This document shows, piece after piece, positions 43,223 through 53,318 of a stretch of 64,000 bases of DNA (positions are counted from its first letter, which is position 1; each line of letters opens with the position of its first letter). The notes below the pieces were generated by a model, which was not told the DNA's origin, searched no databases, and saw only the letters and a list, made by a program, of their open reading frames with translations. The DNA lies in the NCBI GenBank assembly GCA_963696075.1, contig CAVOJD010000029.1, forward strand, positions 704,710 through 768,709, read 5' to 3'. Source of the DNA: CAJQQK01 sp963696075. Its GTDB lineage: Bacteria; Pseudomonadota; Alphaproteobacteria; Rhizobiales; Hyphomicrobiaceae. The position numbers and the translations under genes are program-made.

Positions 43223-44677
43223 TCAGGCTGAGAACTCCGGCTTCTGTCCTGGTGCCGGCGAATATCCGAAGTCGCCGCGTTTCAGGATCTCCTCGCGTCC
43301 GCCGTGCTTCTCGATGAGTTTCGCCTGATCGGCGCGGGCGCGACGGTCGACCTCCTCCGGATCACAGATTTCGCGCAGCCGCCCAATCATCCGCGCAAGG
43401 TCGTCGGCATGGGCAGGGTCGCTCGCCAGGTTCCGTGTCTCATCGGGATCGGTGGCAAGATCGAACAGTTCCGGCTCCATGCCGGCGAAATAGACGAGCT
43501 TGAAGTTGCCGTCACGAACCATGAACGTGCCCGTCATGGATGCGGCCGCGTGATACTCCGAAAAGGCCGTGCGATCAGGCTCGGCGCCAGCGGCGATGTC
43601 GAAAAGTGAGGTGCCCGGCCACGTTGCATCTTCCGGCGCCGGCTTGGCGCCGACGCACGCCATGATCGTTGGCGCGCTGTCGACCAGGCTGGTCAGCGTT
43701 GCAACCTGCCGCCCTTCGGGCACGCCCGGCCCGGCCATGATCAGGGGGACGGCGGCCGATTCCTCGAACATGGTGGACTTGCCCCAAAGCCCGCGCTTGC
43801 CCAGCGCCTCGCCATGGTCGCTCGTGTAGACGATCCGCGTGTCATCGGCGAGGCCGGCGGCTTCGAGCGCATTCACCACCCGGCCGACGTTATGGTCGAC
43901 GAATGAGCACAAGCCGAAGTAGCCAGCGACCGCGCGGCGCACCGCTGCTTCATCGAAATACTTGTCGTAGTTGATGCAGTGGCGCATCGCGGCGTAGTAG
44001 GGATGCGTTGGCCGGTCGGCAGCGTCGTAAAGGTCGGGCAGGGGGACCTGGTCTTCCGGGTAGAGGTCGTAGAATTCGGCCGGCGCGATCAGCGGAAAAT
44101 GCGGGCACACAAACGAGACGAACAGGACCCAGGGCTTGTCGCTGTGTTTGGGCGCCTGCGTGTTGAGCCATTCGACGGCGGCATCGGCGATGTTTCGGTC
44201 ATAGCCCGTGTAGCTGGAATCACCGCGTCCCGTATCGCGCGCATATTTCGCCGCCGCCTTGCGCTCGGGCAGGTCATCGCGGATCAAACCGATCAGGTCG
44301 CCAACACCATCCACCACGTGTAGGGGCATGATCTGGTCGGTGAGACCGGTCGGGTCATCTTCGCAGCGATAGTGCAACTTGCCGATCGAGACAACGCTGT
44401 GGCCCTGAGCAATCAGGCGGTGCCCCCACCCCTCGACAGCGCCATCGTAAGGGGCGGCGTTGTCCCAGTAGCCGCAGTCATGGACATAGCGGCCGGTCGC
44501 GAAGCTCGCCCTGGCGGGCACGCAGATCGGACAGTTGGTGTAGGCGTTCTCAAACCGGGTCCCGCGTGCGGCCAGCCGGTCGAGGTTGGGCGTCTTCACC
44601 ATCGGGTGGCCGGCGCATCCCATGAACGAGGGGCCATGCTGATCCGACATGATGAAGAGCAGGTTCTTGGGCTCCAT
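43223..44677 (-). CDS. Cytoplasmic sulfatase (formylglycine type)
   Basis: This 484-residue arylsulfatase-superfamily enzyme hydrolyses a sulfate ester. The Cys to be converted to formylglycine is Cys52 in CVPAR, followed by the ASFATGR helix. Metal ligands come from SDQHG (11-15) and YTSDHGEALGKRGLWGKST. There is no signal peptide, so it should act in the cytoplasm on imported substrates. It resembles the sulfatase at 53319 (both have WDNAxPYDG after the active site and a C-terminal YSPAPG or YTPPPG) and the two are probably paralogues. It is the last gene of a minus-strand set with the enolase-superfamily gene. Confidence 0.92.
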   Translation of the reverse strand: MEPKNLLFIMSDQHGPSFMGCAGHPMVKTPNLDRLAARGTRFENAYTNCPICVPARASFATGRYVHDCGYWDNAAPYDGAVEGWGHRLIAQGHSVVSIGKLHYRCEDDPTGLTDQIMPLHVVDGVGDLIGLIRDDLPERKAAAKYARDTGRGDSSYTGYDRNIADAAVEWLNTQAPKHSDKPWVLFVSFVCPHFPLIAPAEFYDLYPEDQVPLPDLYDAADRPTHPYYAAMRHCINYDKYFDEAAVRRAVAGYFGLCSFVDHNVGRVVNALEAAGLADDTRIVYTSDHGEALGKRGLWGKSTMFEESAAVPLIMAGPGVPEGRQVATLTSLVDSAPTIMACVGAKPAPEDATWPGTSLFDIAAGAEPDRTAFSEYHAAASMTGTFMVRDGNFKLVYFAGMEPELFDLATDPDETRNLASDPAHADDLARMIGRLREICDPEEVDRRARADQAKLIEKHGGREEILKRGDFGYSPAPGQKPEFSA

Positions 44678-44706
44678 TTCGTCTCCTCCGGTGCGCGCGC
44701 ACGCTC

Positions 44707-45843
44707 TCAGGCTGTGACAGTTGCGCGATAGACTTCCAGTTCCCGGACGCCCGCGAGGTCCGGCACGTAACCGAGCCCCGGTCCGTCCGGCACCCGCGCG
44801 TCATGCCCCGCGAGCGGCAGCAACGGTCCGGCAAGGACATCGCGCAGGCTGTTTTCGTTGACGTCGATTTCGAGCAGGCCCTCGCCGCCCACCGCCGCCA
44901 GGAGATGGGCCGACGCAGCAAGGCCGATGCCGCCGCCGAGATAGTGCGGACAGTAGGTTTTCCCCGCTGCAATGGTGGCCCGCGCGATCCCGGCGCATTT
45001 CGACAACCCGCCCCACTTGCAGATGTCGGGCTGGATTACACCGAATACGTCACCGCCGATTGCGGCATCGAACGCGTCTTGATCGCGCATGTTTTCACCG
45101 CCGGCGATCGGGTGGGCCGACGCTGCCGCAACACGCTTCCAGTCTGATAGCGCCGCATCGACGGGAAGCGGTTCTTCCACCCACCGCAACGGCAATTCGG
45201 TGAGCGATGCGATGGTCCCGACAGCCTCCTCGCAGTCCCAGGCCTGATTGGCATCGACCATGAGGCGTTCACCGTCGCGCAGCCCATCCGCGACCGCGCC
45301 GATGGCGGCCGCGGTATCCAGCCCACGAAACCCGATGCGCATCTTGAAGGCGCGATAACCGGCGGCCCGGGCGTTGGCGACCATCTCCGGCCCAAGCCGG
45401 CTGTCGATGCCGCTGGCATAGGCGGGAAGTGCGCGTGGCGCACCGCCAAGAAATGTTGCGAGCGCGACACCGGCCCGCCGCGCGGCGAGGTCATGGAGCG
45501 CGATGTCGAGACCTGAGGCAATCTGGTCGGCGGGCCCAGGTTCGCCGGCCTGCAGCGCAAGGCGATGAAGGCGGTCCCTGATCGTCGCGAAGGCGGCGCC
45601 AGGTTCCGAGAGGTCCAGACCCGCCAGAGCGCCGGGAATGACGGCCTCCGCCAATCGGGCCCGATACTCCGCGCCCGGCTGGGGAAAGTTGCACCAGATC
45701 TCGCCCCAACCTTCCGCCCCCTCATGGTCCTCGATCCGGAGGATCAGGGCAGGCCGCGACGCAACGGGCCCGAACACCGTCTGCATGGGCACACTCAGCG
45801 GATGGCGCAGGCAATGAATGTCAATCTTGAGGGGCTTTGTCAT
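44707..45843 (-). CDS. Enolase-superfamily (mandelate racemase/muconate lactonizing) enzyme
   Basis: This 378-residue enzyme abstracts the alpha-proton of a carboxylate with Mg2+. The N-terminal capping domain (about 1-125) precedes a barrel with the lysine motif FKMR (Lys167). Metal ligands are Asp197 (VDANQAWD), Glu223 (WVEEPLP) and Glu250 (GGEN), and a candidate general-base His300 lies in CPHYLGGG. This set places it in the mandelate racemase subgroup, which includes racemases and sugar-acid dehydratases. The substrate is unknown; the sulfatases and the TctABC transporter nearby suggest an organic acid. It lies 29 bases upstream of the sulfatase gene. Confidence 0.88.
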   Translation of the reverse strand: MTKPLKIDIHCLRHPLSVPMQTVFGPVASRPALILRIEDHEGAEGWGEIWCNFPQPGAEYRARLAEAVIPGALAGLDLSEPGAAFATIRDRLHRLALQAGEPGPADQIASGLDIALHDLAARRAGVALATFLGGAPRALPAYASGIDSRLGPEMVANARAAGYRAFKMRIGFRGLDTAAAIGAVADGLRDGERLMVDANQAWDCEEAVGTIASLTELPLRWVEEPLPVDAALSDWKRVAAASAHPIAGGENMRDQDAFDAAIGGDVFGVIQPDICKWGGLSKCAGIARATIAAGKTYCPHYLGGGIGLAASAHLLAAVGGEGLLEIDVNENSLRDVLAGPLLPLAGHDARVPDGPGLGYVPDLAGVRELEVYRATVTA

Positions 45844-45992
45844 GTCGTGGCGTCGTGCTCGCTTCTGTCATGGCCGGACGGGCGCCGGCGGGGATCGTGG
45901 CGTTGATGATCGCTGGTCATCGGCAAAATGTTGGCTCGCCTATTCTTGACGCAGTCCACCTCTCGTTGCACGTGACCGCGCCTGTGCGAAAC

Positions 45993-47507
45993 CTAACCGG
46001 CTCCCTGTTTCTCGTCTGCTGATCCCCGGCTCACCATACGCACGAGCGCGCGCTGCACGGCGGGGATCGAGAGCAGTGTCAGCAGAACGATGAGGATGAA
46101 TAGGCCAAACGCAATCGGCCGTTCAATGATCGGACTGAGGCTGCCGCCCGAGATGATCAGCGAATTCCGCAAGAATTCATCAAACAGCTTGCCCAGCACA
46201 ATGCCGAGGATCAACGGCGCGACGGGGAAGTTGAGCCGGCGCAGGATTACCGCAAGGACACCGAACGCGAGCATCATCCACACATCGCCGTATTGCAGCT
46301 TGCTCGCGTAGGCACCGATAACGGCAAGCGCCACGACGACCGCCATGATGTTCTCGCGCGGGATGAGCAGGACGTGGATGATGCCGTGGGCAAGGATGAG
46401 GCCGATCACCAGCATCATGACGGTGCCGATCATCAGGCCCGCGACCATGTACTCGAAGAGCTGGATGTTATCGATCAAAAACGTCGGCCCGGGCTTGAGG
46501 CCGTGGACGAAGAGCGCCGCCATGACGATCGCCGCCCCCGCTGAACCCGGCAGCCCGAGCGCGATCATGGGGATCAGTGAACCGGGGATGACGGCGTTGT
46601 TGCCCGTCTCCGCCGCCGTCACGCCCTCCATCGAGCCATGGCCGTAGGTCTCAGGGTTCTTGCTCGTGCGTTTGGCGGCCGTATAGGCAGCCCACCCGCC
46701 GACGTCCGCGCCGAGTCCAGGGAGAATGCCAACGAACGTGCCGATGACGCCCGATTGGAACATGACCCGGAAACGGCCCTTGATATCTTCCCAGTAGGGC
46801 ATGACGCGGCCAACGCTGCTCGCGGTGCGCGTGACGCCGATGTCACGCGGTGCCATCGTGATGATCACCTGGGAGATGCCGAACAGGCCGACGATGGCAG
46901 CGATCAGTGCGAAGCCGGCCTCGAGGTAATGCGAGCCGAAGGTGAAGCGTGCGTGGGTGTGGAGGTCGTCGAGACCGACCTGCGCCATCAAGAGGCCGAG
47001 CGCGCCGGCGATCAGGCCCTTCAGCGGATCGTCACCCGACAGGCCGCCCGCCATGACGATGCCGAGGATGACGAGGAGCAGAAGCTCCCACGACGTGAAC
47101 ATCAATGAGACGTCGACCAGCCACGGCGTCAGGGTTGCCATCGCGCCAACGGCCATCATCGAGCCGACGCACGATCCAATCGTTGCCATCGCAATCGCGC
47201 GGCCGGCCTTGCCCTGCTGGGCGAGTGGATAGCCATCAAGGGCGGTCGCGGCTGATGCTGGAGCCCCCGGCACGTTCAGTAGGATCGCAGACATCGACCC
47301 GCCATAGGCCCCCGCCATGTAGATCAGCATCATCGCAACGATCGAGTAGTTCGTTGGCATGCCGTAGGTAACGCCGATCAGCAGCGCCATCGCCATCGGC
47401 CCGGTGAGGCCGGGCAGCGCGCCGAGCACGATCCCGAGCGTCACGGCGCCAGCCGCGACCATGAGGGCTGTGGGATCGGTGAGGATGCTCATGAGGGCTT
47501 CAAACAC
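45993..47507 (-). CDS. tctA: Tripartite tricarboxylate transporter, large membrane subunit TctA
   Basis: This 504-residue permease has about eleven to twelve membrane helices. The TctA signature region is visible: GIVLGALPGLTGPMAMALLIGVTYG near the N-terminus and ILPGLGADVGGWAAYTAAKRTSKNPETYGHGSMEGVTAAETGNNA parts in the second half. I chose GTG 47507, which overlaps the tctB stop and has AAAGG upstream, giving the usual family length; ATG 47492 is the alternative. With TctB and TctC it forms a sodium- or proton-driven carboxylate importer. Confidence 0.93.
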   Translation of the reverse strand: MFEALMSILTDPTALMVAAGAVTLGIVLGALPGLTGPMAMALLIGVTYGMPTNYSIVAMMLIYMAGAYGGSMSAILLNVPGAPASAATALDGYPLAQQGKAGRAIAMATIGSCVGSMMAVGAMATLTPWLVDVSLMFTSWELLLLVILGIVMAGGLSGDDPLKGLIAGALGLLMAQVGLDDLHTHARFTFGSHYLEAGFALIAAIVGLFGISQVIITMAPRDIGVTRTASSVGRVMPYWEDIKGRFRVMFQSGVIGTFVGILPGLGADVGGWAAYTAAKRTSKNPETYGHGSMEGVTAAETGNNAVIPGSLIPMIALGLPGSAGAAIVMAALFVHGLKPGPTFLIDNIQLFEYMVAGLMIGTVMMLVIGLILAHGIIHVLLIPRENIMAVVVALAVIGAYASKLQYGDVWMMLAFGVLAVILRRLNFPVAPLILGIVLGKLFDEFLRNSLIISGGSLSPIIERPIAFGLFILIVLLTLLSIPAVQRALVRMVSRGSADEKQGAG

Positions 47508-48063
47508 CGAGCGGACCTTTCGGCATTGGAATGAGGAACAGTTCGGCGAAGACGTAGTAGAGGACGACGGTGAGCACCGCCGACAGGCCAAACGACCAGA
47601 TGATCAGGAACGAGAGATTGCGGGTCTTGGCGTAAATGGTCTGGAACACGAACAGCATCACGAACGTCGCGGGCCCATAGCCGGCATAGGGTATGGCGGC
47701 GACGTAGGCGACGATGAGCGCGAATGTGCCCATGCCCCGCTTCATGACGGGACTGATCGATATGCCGACGTGGTGTCTGGCGAAGTTGCGCGCGCGGAAC
47801 ATCAGCATCGCGGAGAGCAGCAACAGGACGGCCGAGATCAGACCGGGCGTCAGGCCCGGCGAGCCCCAAACCCCCGAGTCGCCGTAGAACGGCATGTTGA
47901 CCAACTCGTACCCCGTGTAGAGCGCGATCAGAAAGATGACGAGGCCGGCGAAGAAGTCGCCGGCATTCTCCGCGCCGACGCGCTCAGCACTCAGATGTTG
48001 GGCCGGGATGCCAGTCGATGGAGTCCCGGCCTCGGGCTGGTCCGCCCGGTCTTCCTCGCTCAT
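47500..48063 (-). CDS. tctB: Tripartite tricarboxylate transporter, small membrane subunit TctB
   Basis: This 187-residue protein has a polar N-terminal 35 residues followed by four membrane helices (about 37-56, 70-90, 112-135 and 150-175). The weak family pattern, size and position between TctC and TctA identify it. The ATG overlaps the TctC stop by one base and the end overlaps tctA, so the three transporter genes form one coupled operon. Confidence 0.88.
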   Translation of the reverse strand: MSEEDRADQPEAGTPSTGIPAQHLSAERVGAENAGDFFAGLVIFLIALYTGYELVNMPFYGDSGVWGSPGLTPGLISAVLLLLSAMLMFRARNFARHHVGISISPVMKRGMGTFALIVAYVAAIPYAGYGPATFVMLFVFQTIYAKTRNLSFLIIWSFGLSAVLTVVLYYVFAELFLIPMPKGPLGV

Positions 48064-49094
48064 CAGCCTTCGATCTTCTCGATCTTGAGCTCGTCGCGCG
48101 TCTTCTTGGCGTTGCCGAGCACCACTTCGACGATGTAGGCCTGCAGCGCGGTACGCTTGCCCATCAGGTCGTTGGCGGTGTCACGGTTGGCCCGGAAGGC
48201 AAAGAAGCCGTTGTCCTCATAGATCTTGTCCATCGACTTGTCGGCCATCGCCTTGGCGAAGGCACTATCGATGGTCTTGAGGACGTCATCGGGCGCGCCC
48301 TTGAGCATCGCGACGCCGTGGATGTTGGTCCAGGGCAGGGTCTTTTCGAGGACGGGATCCTTGATGTCATGAAGCACGGTCGGGATCGTCGTGCCGGCGG
48401 TCTTCCAGTCTTCGGGCACGGTCGCGGCCAGGCAGCGCAACTTGCCAGCCTTCATGAAGTTGACCTGGGGCGTGACGCCCATGCATCCGAAATTGGTCTC
48501 GCCAGCGATAACGGCGCGCACCGACGGGCCGCCCCCTTTGTAGTTGGCGAGTTTGAAGTCGAGGCCGAGTTTCTGGCGCAGGAACACGGCGACGTTCGAC
48601 CAGAGCGATCCCGATGGCGTCGAGGACACCGAGTATTTGCCCGGGTTGGAGCCGACTTCCTCGATCCACTGCTTGAACGTCTCGATCTTGCTGTCGGCGG
48701 GAACGCACACGCCACACGCCGTGCCGCCCGACATCCAGAAGTCGAACGCCCGCCAGTCGTAGTCGATCTTGCCGAGACTTGGAAACAACTCGATGATGTC
48801 GTTCATGCCAAGCCAGGTGTAGCCATCGGCCGGCTGTCCCCGCGCATAGTCCAGCGCCTGGATGCCACCGGCCCCTGACATGTTTTGCAGCGCGATCGCG
48901 CGCGCGCCCATCGAGCGCTTCATCAATTCGATCACGGGGCGTGTTCCACGGTCGGTTGCACCACCCGGCGGTGCCATCATCGCAACGGTAATGGGCCGTT
49001 CCGGGTAGGCGGCGTGCGCGAAGCTTGGCAGCCCGGCGGTGCCGGCGAGCGTGGCGCCACCGACAAGCAGATCCCTTCTCGAAAAATTGTTCAC
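48063..49094 (-). CDS. tctC: Tripartite tricarboxylate transporter substrate-binding protein TctC (Bug family)
   Basis: This 343-residue periplasmic receptor begins with a Tat-type signal peptide (FSRRDLLVGGATLAG, cleavage near residue 28, after AHA). The mature part has the Bug/TctC pattern YPERPITVAMMAPPGGATDRGTRPV, QNMSGAGGIQALDYA, and VSSTPSGSLWSNVAVF. Family members bind small carboxylates. The Tat signal implies that it folds before export, as often seen in this family. Most Bug proteins have a conserved Asp in the second block; the ligand cannot be read from the sequence. Confidence 0.92.
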   Translation of the reverse strand: MNNFSRRDLLVGGATLAGTAGLPSFAHAAYPERPITVAMMAPPGGATDRGTRPVIELMKRSMGARAIALQNMSGAGGIQALDYARGQPADGYTWLGMNDIIELFPSLGKIDYDWRAFDFWMSGGTACGVCVPADSKIETFKQWIEEVGSNPGKYSVSSTPSGSLWSNVAVFLRQKLGLDFKLANYKGGGPSVRAVIAGETNFGCMGVTPQVNFMKAGKLRCLAATVPEDWKTAGTTIPTVLHDIKDPVLEKTLPWTNIHGVAMLKGAPDDVLKTIDSAFAKAMADKSMDKIYEDNGFFAFRANRDTANDLMGKRTALQAYIVEVVLGNAKKTRDELKIEKIEG

Positions 49095-49193
49095 GTTGTT
49101 TCCTCCATTTTACGACCCGTTTGGCCGGGTCTTTTAAATCTGGTCTTTGAAAGAGTGCCTTTGGAAGGCGCGACTGGAACGAAAGACTTGGGT

Positions 49194-50735
49194 TCACGCC
49201 ATGCCGACGGGCTGCAGCGGCGGGTCCAAAGTATCGTCCGGACGACTGGCAATCATTTCCATTAATTGGCTTTGAACGTTTGCGAGGGCGGGATCGTTGA
49301 AGCGGTTGTTCATCTCGGCAGGATCGTCGACGAGGTCGTACAACTCGCCCGCGCCACTCACTGCCTCGATGGTCAGTTTGTGCGTCTTGGTGCGGGCGGT
49401 GCGCAGTTTCAATTCGACACCGCAGCGTGAGGCATTGAGATCCCATTCGCAGAACGCGAACTCGCGCGTCGCATCACCCTCGATCAGCGGGCGCAGAGAC
49501 TGCGAATGCATCTGGTGGAGCGGGGCCGCGCCCGCATAGTCGAGAAGCGTGGCCGGCACATCGAGGGTGGAGACCGGTTCTTCGACACGCTTGCCGGCCG
49601 GGACGCCTGGACCCTGAATAATCAGCGGCACGCGGATCAGGCCCTCGTAGGGGATCGGCCCCTTGAGGAGGAGGCCGTGGTCGCCCAGCCAGTCGCCGTG
49701 GTCGCTGGCATAGATCACGATGGTATTGTCGGCGATCCCGAGGCGGTGGAGTTCGGCCATGATGCGGCCGACGTTGTGGTCGATCAGCGCGATCATGCCG
49801 TAGGTATTGGCGATGACTTCGCGCAGTTGTTCGTCGGGCAGATCAAGCAGTCGCGAATAGTCCTTGCGGATGGCGGCGAGATCGGCGCGGATCTTGGGCT
49901 CCCCCTCGAGGCTCTCGCGATGCCACCAGGGGCGGCGCTCGAGATCGAGGGTGCGGTGCTCGGGCAGATCGACCTCGGCAGGATCGTGCAGCAGGCTCCA
50001 GGGCACCGGCGCGTCGAAGGGATGGTGCGGATCGGGGAAGGACGCCCAGGCGCAGAACGGCTGGTCAGAACCGCTCACCCGGTTCATGTAGGCAAGCGTT
50101 CGGTCGGCGACCCACGTCGAATTATGCCAGGCGACGGGCAGGCCCGAGTGCCATGTCTGTGGCGCACCCTTGGTGTCGGGGCCGTGGTTCTCGCGGAACA
50201 GCTTGTTCTTCAGATCGCCCTGGCCGTCGCCATAATACCACCGCTCGTAGTGCTGGCCGAACGGCGGCGGCATCGGGTCCCACTGGTTATGGCCCTCGAC
50301 GACCAGTTCAACATAGTCGAAGCCCATGTAGGGCCCGTTCCAGTCCTCGCCGAACTGATCCATCGAGTGCCGGCACTCCGGTGTGCCGGTGGCCTCGAAG
50401 GTGTGTGATGTCGCGAAGTGGGCCTTGCCGAGCAGGGCGGTGTGATAGCCCGACTGACTGAGCGCGCCGGCGAACCCCTTTGCACCGGTTTCCGGCGGCA
50501 GGTCGAGGCCGTTGTCGGCGACACCGTGGGTGCGGGGAAGTTGACCTGTGAGTAGCGAGGCGCGCGTCGGCTGACACACGGGATTGGGCGTAATGCATTG
50601 GCCGAAGACGGTGCCTTGCGCAGCCATCAGGTCGAGGTGTGGTGTCTTGACCTTGCGGCCCTCGAACCCGAAGCAGTCGGCGCGCTGCTGGTCCGACGTG
50701 ATGAAGAGTAGGTTGGGCCTGCTCGTGTCTGGCAT
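49194..50735 (-). CDS. Cytoplasmic sulfatase (formylglycine type)
   Basis: This 513-residue sulfatase has the active-site Cys54 in CQPTR followed by ASLLTGQLPRTHGV. Metal ligands come from TSDQQRAD (about 14-20) and YASDHGDWLGDHGLLLKG. No signal peptide precedes the domain. It resembles choline-sulfatase-like and N-sulfoglucosamine-sulfohydrolase-like enzymes in general layout, but the substrate pocket cannot be assigned by eye. It lies upstream of the tctC gene on the same strand, with a 99-base gap that may hold a promoter. Confidence 0.92.
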   Translation of the reverse strand: MPDTSRPNLLFITSDQQRADCFGFEGRKVKTPHLDLMAAQGTVFGQCITPNPVCQPTRASLLTGQLPRTHGVADNGLDLPPETGAKGFAGALSQSGYHTALLGKAHFATSHTFEATGTPECRHSMDQFGEDWNGPYMGFDYVELVVEGHNQWDPMPPPFGQHYERWYYGDGQGDLKNKLFRENHGPDTKGAPQTWHSGLPVAWHNSTWVADRTLAYMNRVSGSDQPFCAWASFPDPHHPFDAPVPWSLLHDPAEVDLPEHRTLDLERRPWWHRESLEGEPKIRADLAAIRKDYSRLLDLPDEQLREVIANTYGMIALIDHNVGRIMAELHRLGIADNTIVIYASDHGDWLGDHGLLLKGPIPYEGLIRVPLIIQGPGVPAGKRVEEPVSTLDVPATLLDYAGAAPLHQMHSQSLRPLIEGDATREFAFCEWDLNASRCGVELKLRTARTKTHKLTIEAVSGAGELYDLVDDPAEMNNRFNDPALANVQSQLMEMIASRPDDTLDPPLQPVGMA

Positions 50736-50863
50736 GCGCTCACTCGACAGTCATTGGCGATGGCAACTGTGTCAGCATGTCGCAATATATCACGACGCGC
50801 AAGCGCCGCTGCGTATAGGATGCGCAATCCGCTCCCTAATCAGGCAAGAGATCGCATAGCGCC

Positions 50864-51778
50864 TTGGCCACCTTCCCAGTTCCACGATTGCCCGCCGGGC
50901 TTACGGGCGCGCTGTTCATCGCCGCCGCAGCCTTCTGCTATGCGATCACCGCGACGTGCATTCGCATCATGTCGCATGAACTCAATCCTTTCATGATCGG
51001 GTTCCTGCGCAATGGGTTCGGACTGCTTTTCGTTTCCTACCTGTTCTGGACGGCGGGCGGCAATGTGTTCCGGAACGCTCGCTGGTCTGTGCATTTCATA
51101 CGCACGGGCTGCGCCATTCTATCGGGGCTCTTGTTCTTCTGGGCACTGGCGCGCGTGCCCCTTTCCGATGCGATTGCGCTCAATTTTGCCGGGCCGATTT
51201 TCGTGGCTGTCGCCGCTGTGGTGTTGCTCGGAGAGCGGATGGGCGTACGGCGGTGGCTGGCGACGGGGGTCGGCTTCCTCGGCGTTCTGGTCATTCTGCG
51301 GCCCGGCTTTCAGGAACTCAGCCTCGGCCTGATGGCCGCACTCGGCGCGGCGCTTTTGTGGGGCGGCATGACGCTGTGCAACAAGATCCTGACGCGAACC
51401 GACACGATGAGCCAGATCGTGCTCCTCAATCTTGTCCTTGCCGCGCCGGTCAGTCTCTTGCTCGCGGTCCCGGTGTGGCAGACGCCCAGCGCGTGGATGG
51501 TTTTCCTCGGCGCGGTCCAGGGCCTGCTGGGGACGACCGCACACTACCTGGTCGCGCGCGGCTTTCTGGTGGCCGACGCCTCGCACGTGATGCCGTTCGA
51601 CTTCCTGCGGCTGCCATTCACGATCGTGCTTGCCTACTTTTTGTTCCATGAGGTGGCGGACCTCTTCACGATTGTGGGCGCGATCATCGTCTTTGCCGCC
51701 ACGACCTACATTGCGCTGCGCGAGCGGCGGGTCGGCGCACGGCGAGAGCGCACCGGCACCGGGAACGCGCCTCAATAA
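50864..51778 (+). CDS. EamA/DMT-family transporter
   Basis: This 304-residue inner-membrane protein has ten predicted helices in two EamA repeats (about 12-150 and 158-290); WALARVPLSDAIALNFAGPIFVAVAA is the typical end of the first repeat. DMT proteins move metabolites or amino acids and often act as exporters. The only reasonable start is TTG 50864; the ribosome binding site is weak (GGCAAGAG some 14 bases upstream), so the start is uncertain. It is the only plus-strand gene within the sulfatase set and overlaps the 3' end of the next sulfatase by seven bases. Confidence 0.85.
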   Translation: MATFPVPRLPAGLTGALFIAAAAFCYAITATCIRIMSHELNPFMIGFLRNGFGLLFVSYLFWTAGGNVFRNARWSVHFIRTGCAILSGLLFFWALARVPLSDAIALNFAGPIFVAVAAVVLLGERMGVRRWLATGVGFLGVLVILRPGFQELSLGLMAALGAALLWGGMTLCNKILTRTDTMSQIVLLNLVLAAPVSLLLAVPVWQTPSAWMVFLGAVQGLLGTTAHYLVARGFLVADASHVMPFDFLRLPFTIVLAYFLFHEVADLFTIVGAIIVFAATTYIALRERRVGARRERTGTGNAPQ

Positions 51779-53262
51779 ATCGCACCACGCTCCGCACCCG
51801 CACTCGACGTCGCCATCAATGCATCGAAGTGGCGGCGCATGAGGTCGAGGCGTTCGCCGGCACGATCGGGATCATCGAACAGGTTCTCGAACTCGCCGGG
51901 GTCAATCGCAAGATCATAGAGCTCGCCAAGGCCGGTGCCGTGATGAACGATATGCTTCATGCGACCGTCGAAATACATCGTGCCATGGCTGGGTGTCGGG
52001 ATCGCGGCCGAGCCGAGCGCGTCGTTGAATTCCGCGATGACATGGGCTTTGTGCGTGTCGGCGTCGACCTTGCCCGTCAGCAGCGGCCACAGCGATTGGC
52101 CCTGCATGTTCGTTGGCACGGGCAAGCCTGACGCCTCGAGCAATGTCGGGGCGATGTCGACCAGTTCGACCAGCGCGGACGAGCGGATGTTCTCACGGAT
52201 ATGCCCTGGCCAGGAGATGATCATCGGCACGTGGACGAGCCCCTCGAAGAAACGGCAGCCCTTATAAAGGAGGCCGTGATCACCCAGCATCTCGCCGTGA
52301 TCGCTATGGAAGACGACGATTGTATTGTCGAGTTCCCCCATCGCGTCGAGTGCGGCGAGGAGGCGGCCGAACTGATCATCGATCAGCTCGATCATCGCGT
52401 AATAGGCAGCCTTTACGGCCTGACCGTTGAACTGGTTCGGTGGGCGGTAGGCGGTCTCCCGCGCTGCCGCGCCCGAGAGCGCAGCGTCCGGCATCTCGCC
52501 CATCGGGTCCATGGCGTCGAGGGTCTGCTGGGAAATATTGCGGAACGCCTTCTGGCGCTCGATGTCGCTTGGCCGGAACAGCGGCGGCGGTAGTGTCGAT
52601 GGATCGTAGCGAGCGAGGTACTCGGGCGGCGGGTCGAACGGCGGGTGGGGATCGAAGGGATTGAGCGAGAGCAGCCACGGCCCGTCGCGCTGCTGCTCGA
52701 CAAAGCGAATTGCGGTCTCGGTGACCCAGGTGGTCTGGTGCAGGTCGGCCGGGACGCCGGTCGTGCAGAAGCCGTTGACGGAACTGTAGAGGTCGGCGTG
52801 GTCGACGCCTTTCTCGTTCTCGAGCCACTGGTGATAGGCATGATGGGCCGGGTCGAGGTCAGGGAGGGGATGGTGGCTCCACTGGAAGAAACGGTAGCCG
52901 TCGTCGGTGCGCTTCTCATATCCCTTGGCGCTCGACAGGTGCAGCTTGCCGATCAGGCCGCAATCGTAGCCGGCATCCGCGAAGATGCGCGTGACGAGGG
53001 TCTCGCTTGAGGGAAAATGGGTGTTGCCGTTGCGATGGACGTGGGTCGTTGCGGGGTAGCGTCCGGTCAGGAACGAGGCGCGGCTCGGCGTGCAGATCGG
53101 GCTCTGGCAATAGGCGTTTTCGAACGCCACGCCGTTCGCGCACAGCGTGTCGAGGTTCGGTGTGTTGATGTGCGCGTTGCCGAGCGCCCGGATCGTGTCA
53201 TGGCGCTGTTGGTCGGTGCAGTACCACAGAATATTGGGTCGCTTCTCACTGCCTGCGTTCAT
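51772..53262 (-). CDS. Cytoplasmic sulfatase (formylglycine type)
   Basis: This 496-residue sulfatase has the active-site Cys57 in CTPSR followed by ASFLTGRYPATTHVHRNG. Metal ligands come from CTDQQRHDT (about 15-23) and FHSDHGEMLGDHGLLYKG. No signal peptide. A large central insertion (about 120-260) and the HPPFDPPPEYLARYDP segment resemble the sulfatase at 49194, so the two may be distant paralogues. The substrate is unknown. Confidence 0.92.
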   Translation of the reverse strand: MNAGSEKRPNILWYCTDQQRHDTIRALGNAHINTPNLDTLCANGVAFENAYCQSPICTPSRASFLTGRYPATTHVHRNGNTHFPSSETLVTRIFADAGYDCGLIGKLHLSSAKGYEKRTDDGYRFFQWSHHPLPDLDPAHHAYHQWLENEKGVDHADLYSSVNGFCTTGVPADLHQTTWVTETAIRFVEQQRDGPWLLSLNPFDPHPPFDPPPEYLARYDPSTLPPPLFRPSDIERQKAFRNISQQTLDAMDPMGEMPDAALSGAAARETAYRPPNQFNGQAVKAAYYAMIELIDDQFGRLLAALDAMGELDNTIVVFHSDHGEMLGDHGLLYKGCRFFEGLVHVPMIISWPGHIRENIRSSALVELVDIAPTLLEASGLPVPTNMQGQSLWPLLTGKVDADTHKAHVIAEFNDALGSAAIPTPSHGTMYFDGRMKHIVHHGTGLGELYDLAIDPGEFENLFDDPDRAGERLDLMRRHFDALMATSSAGAERGAIY

Positions 53263-53318
53263 GCCGTAGCCTTTCTAGCTTCATTGTTCAGCGCCCGATT
53301 GGACTGTCGCCTGCACGC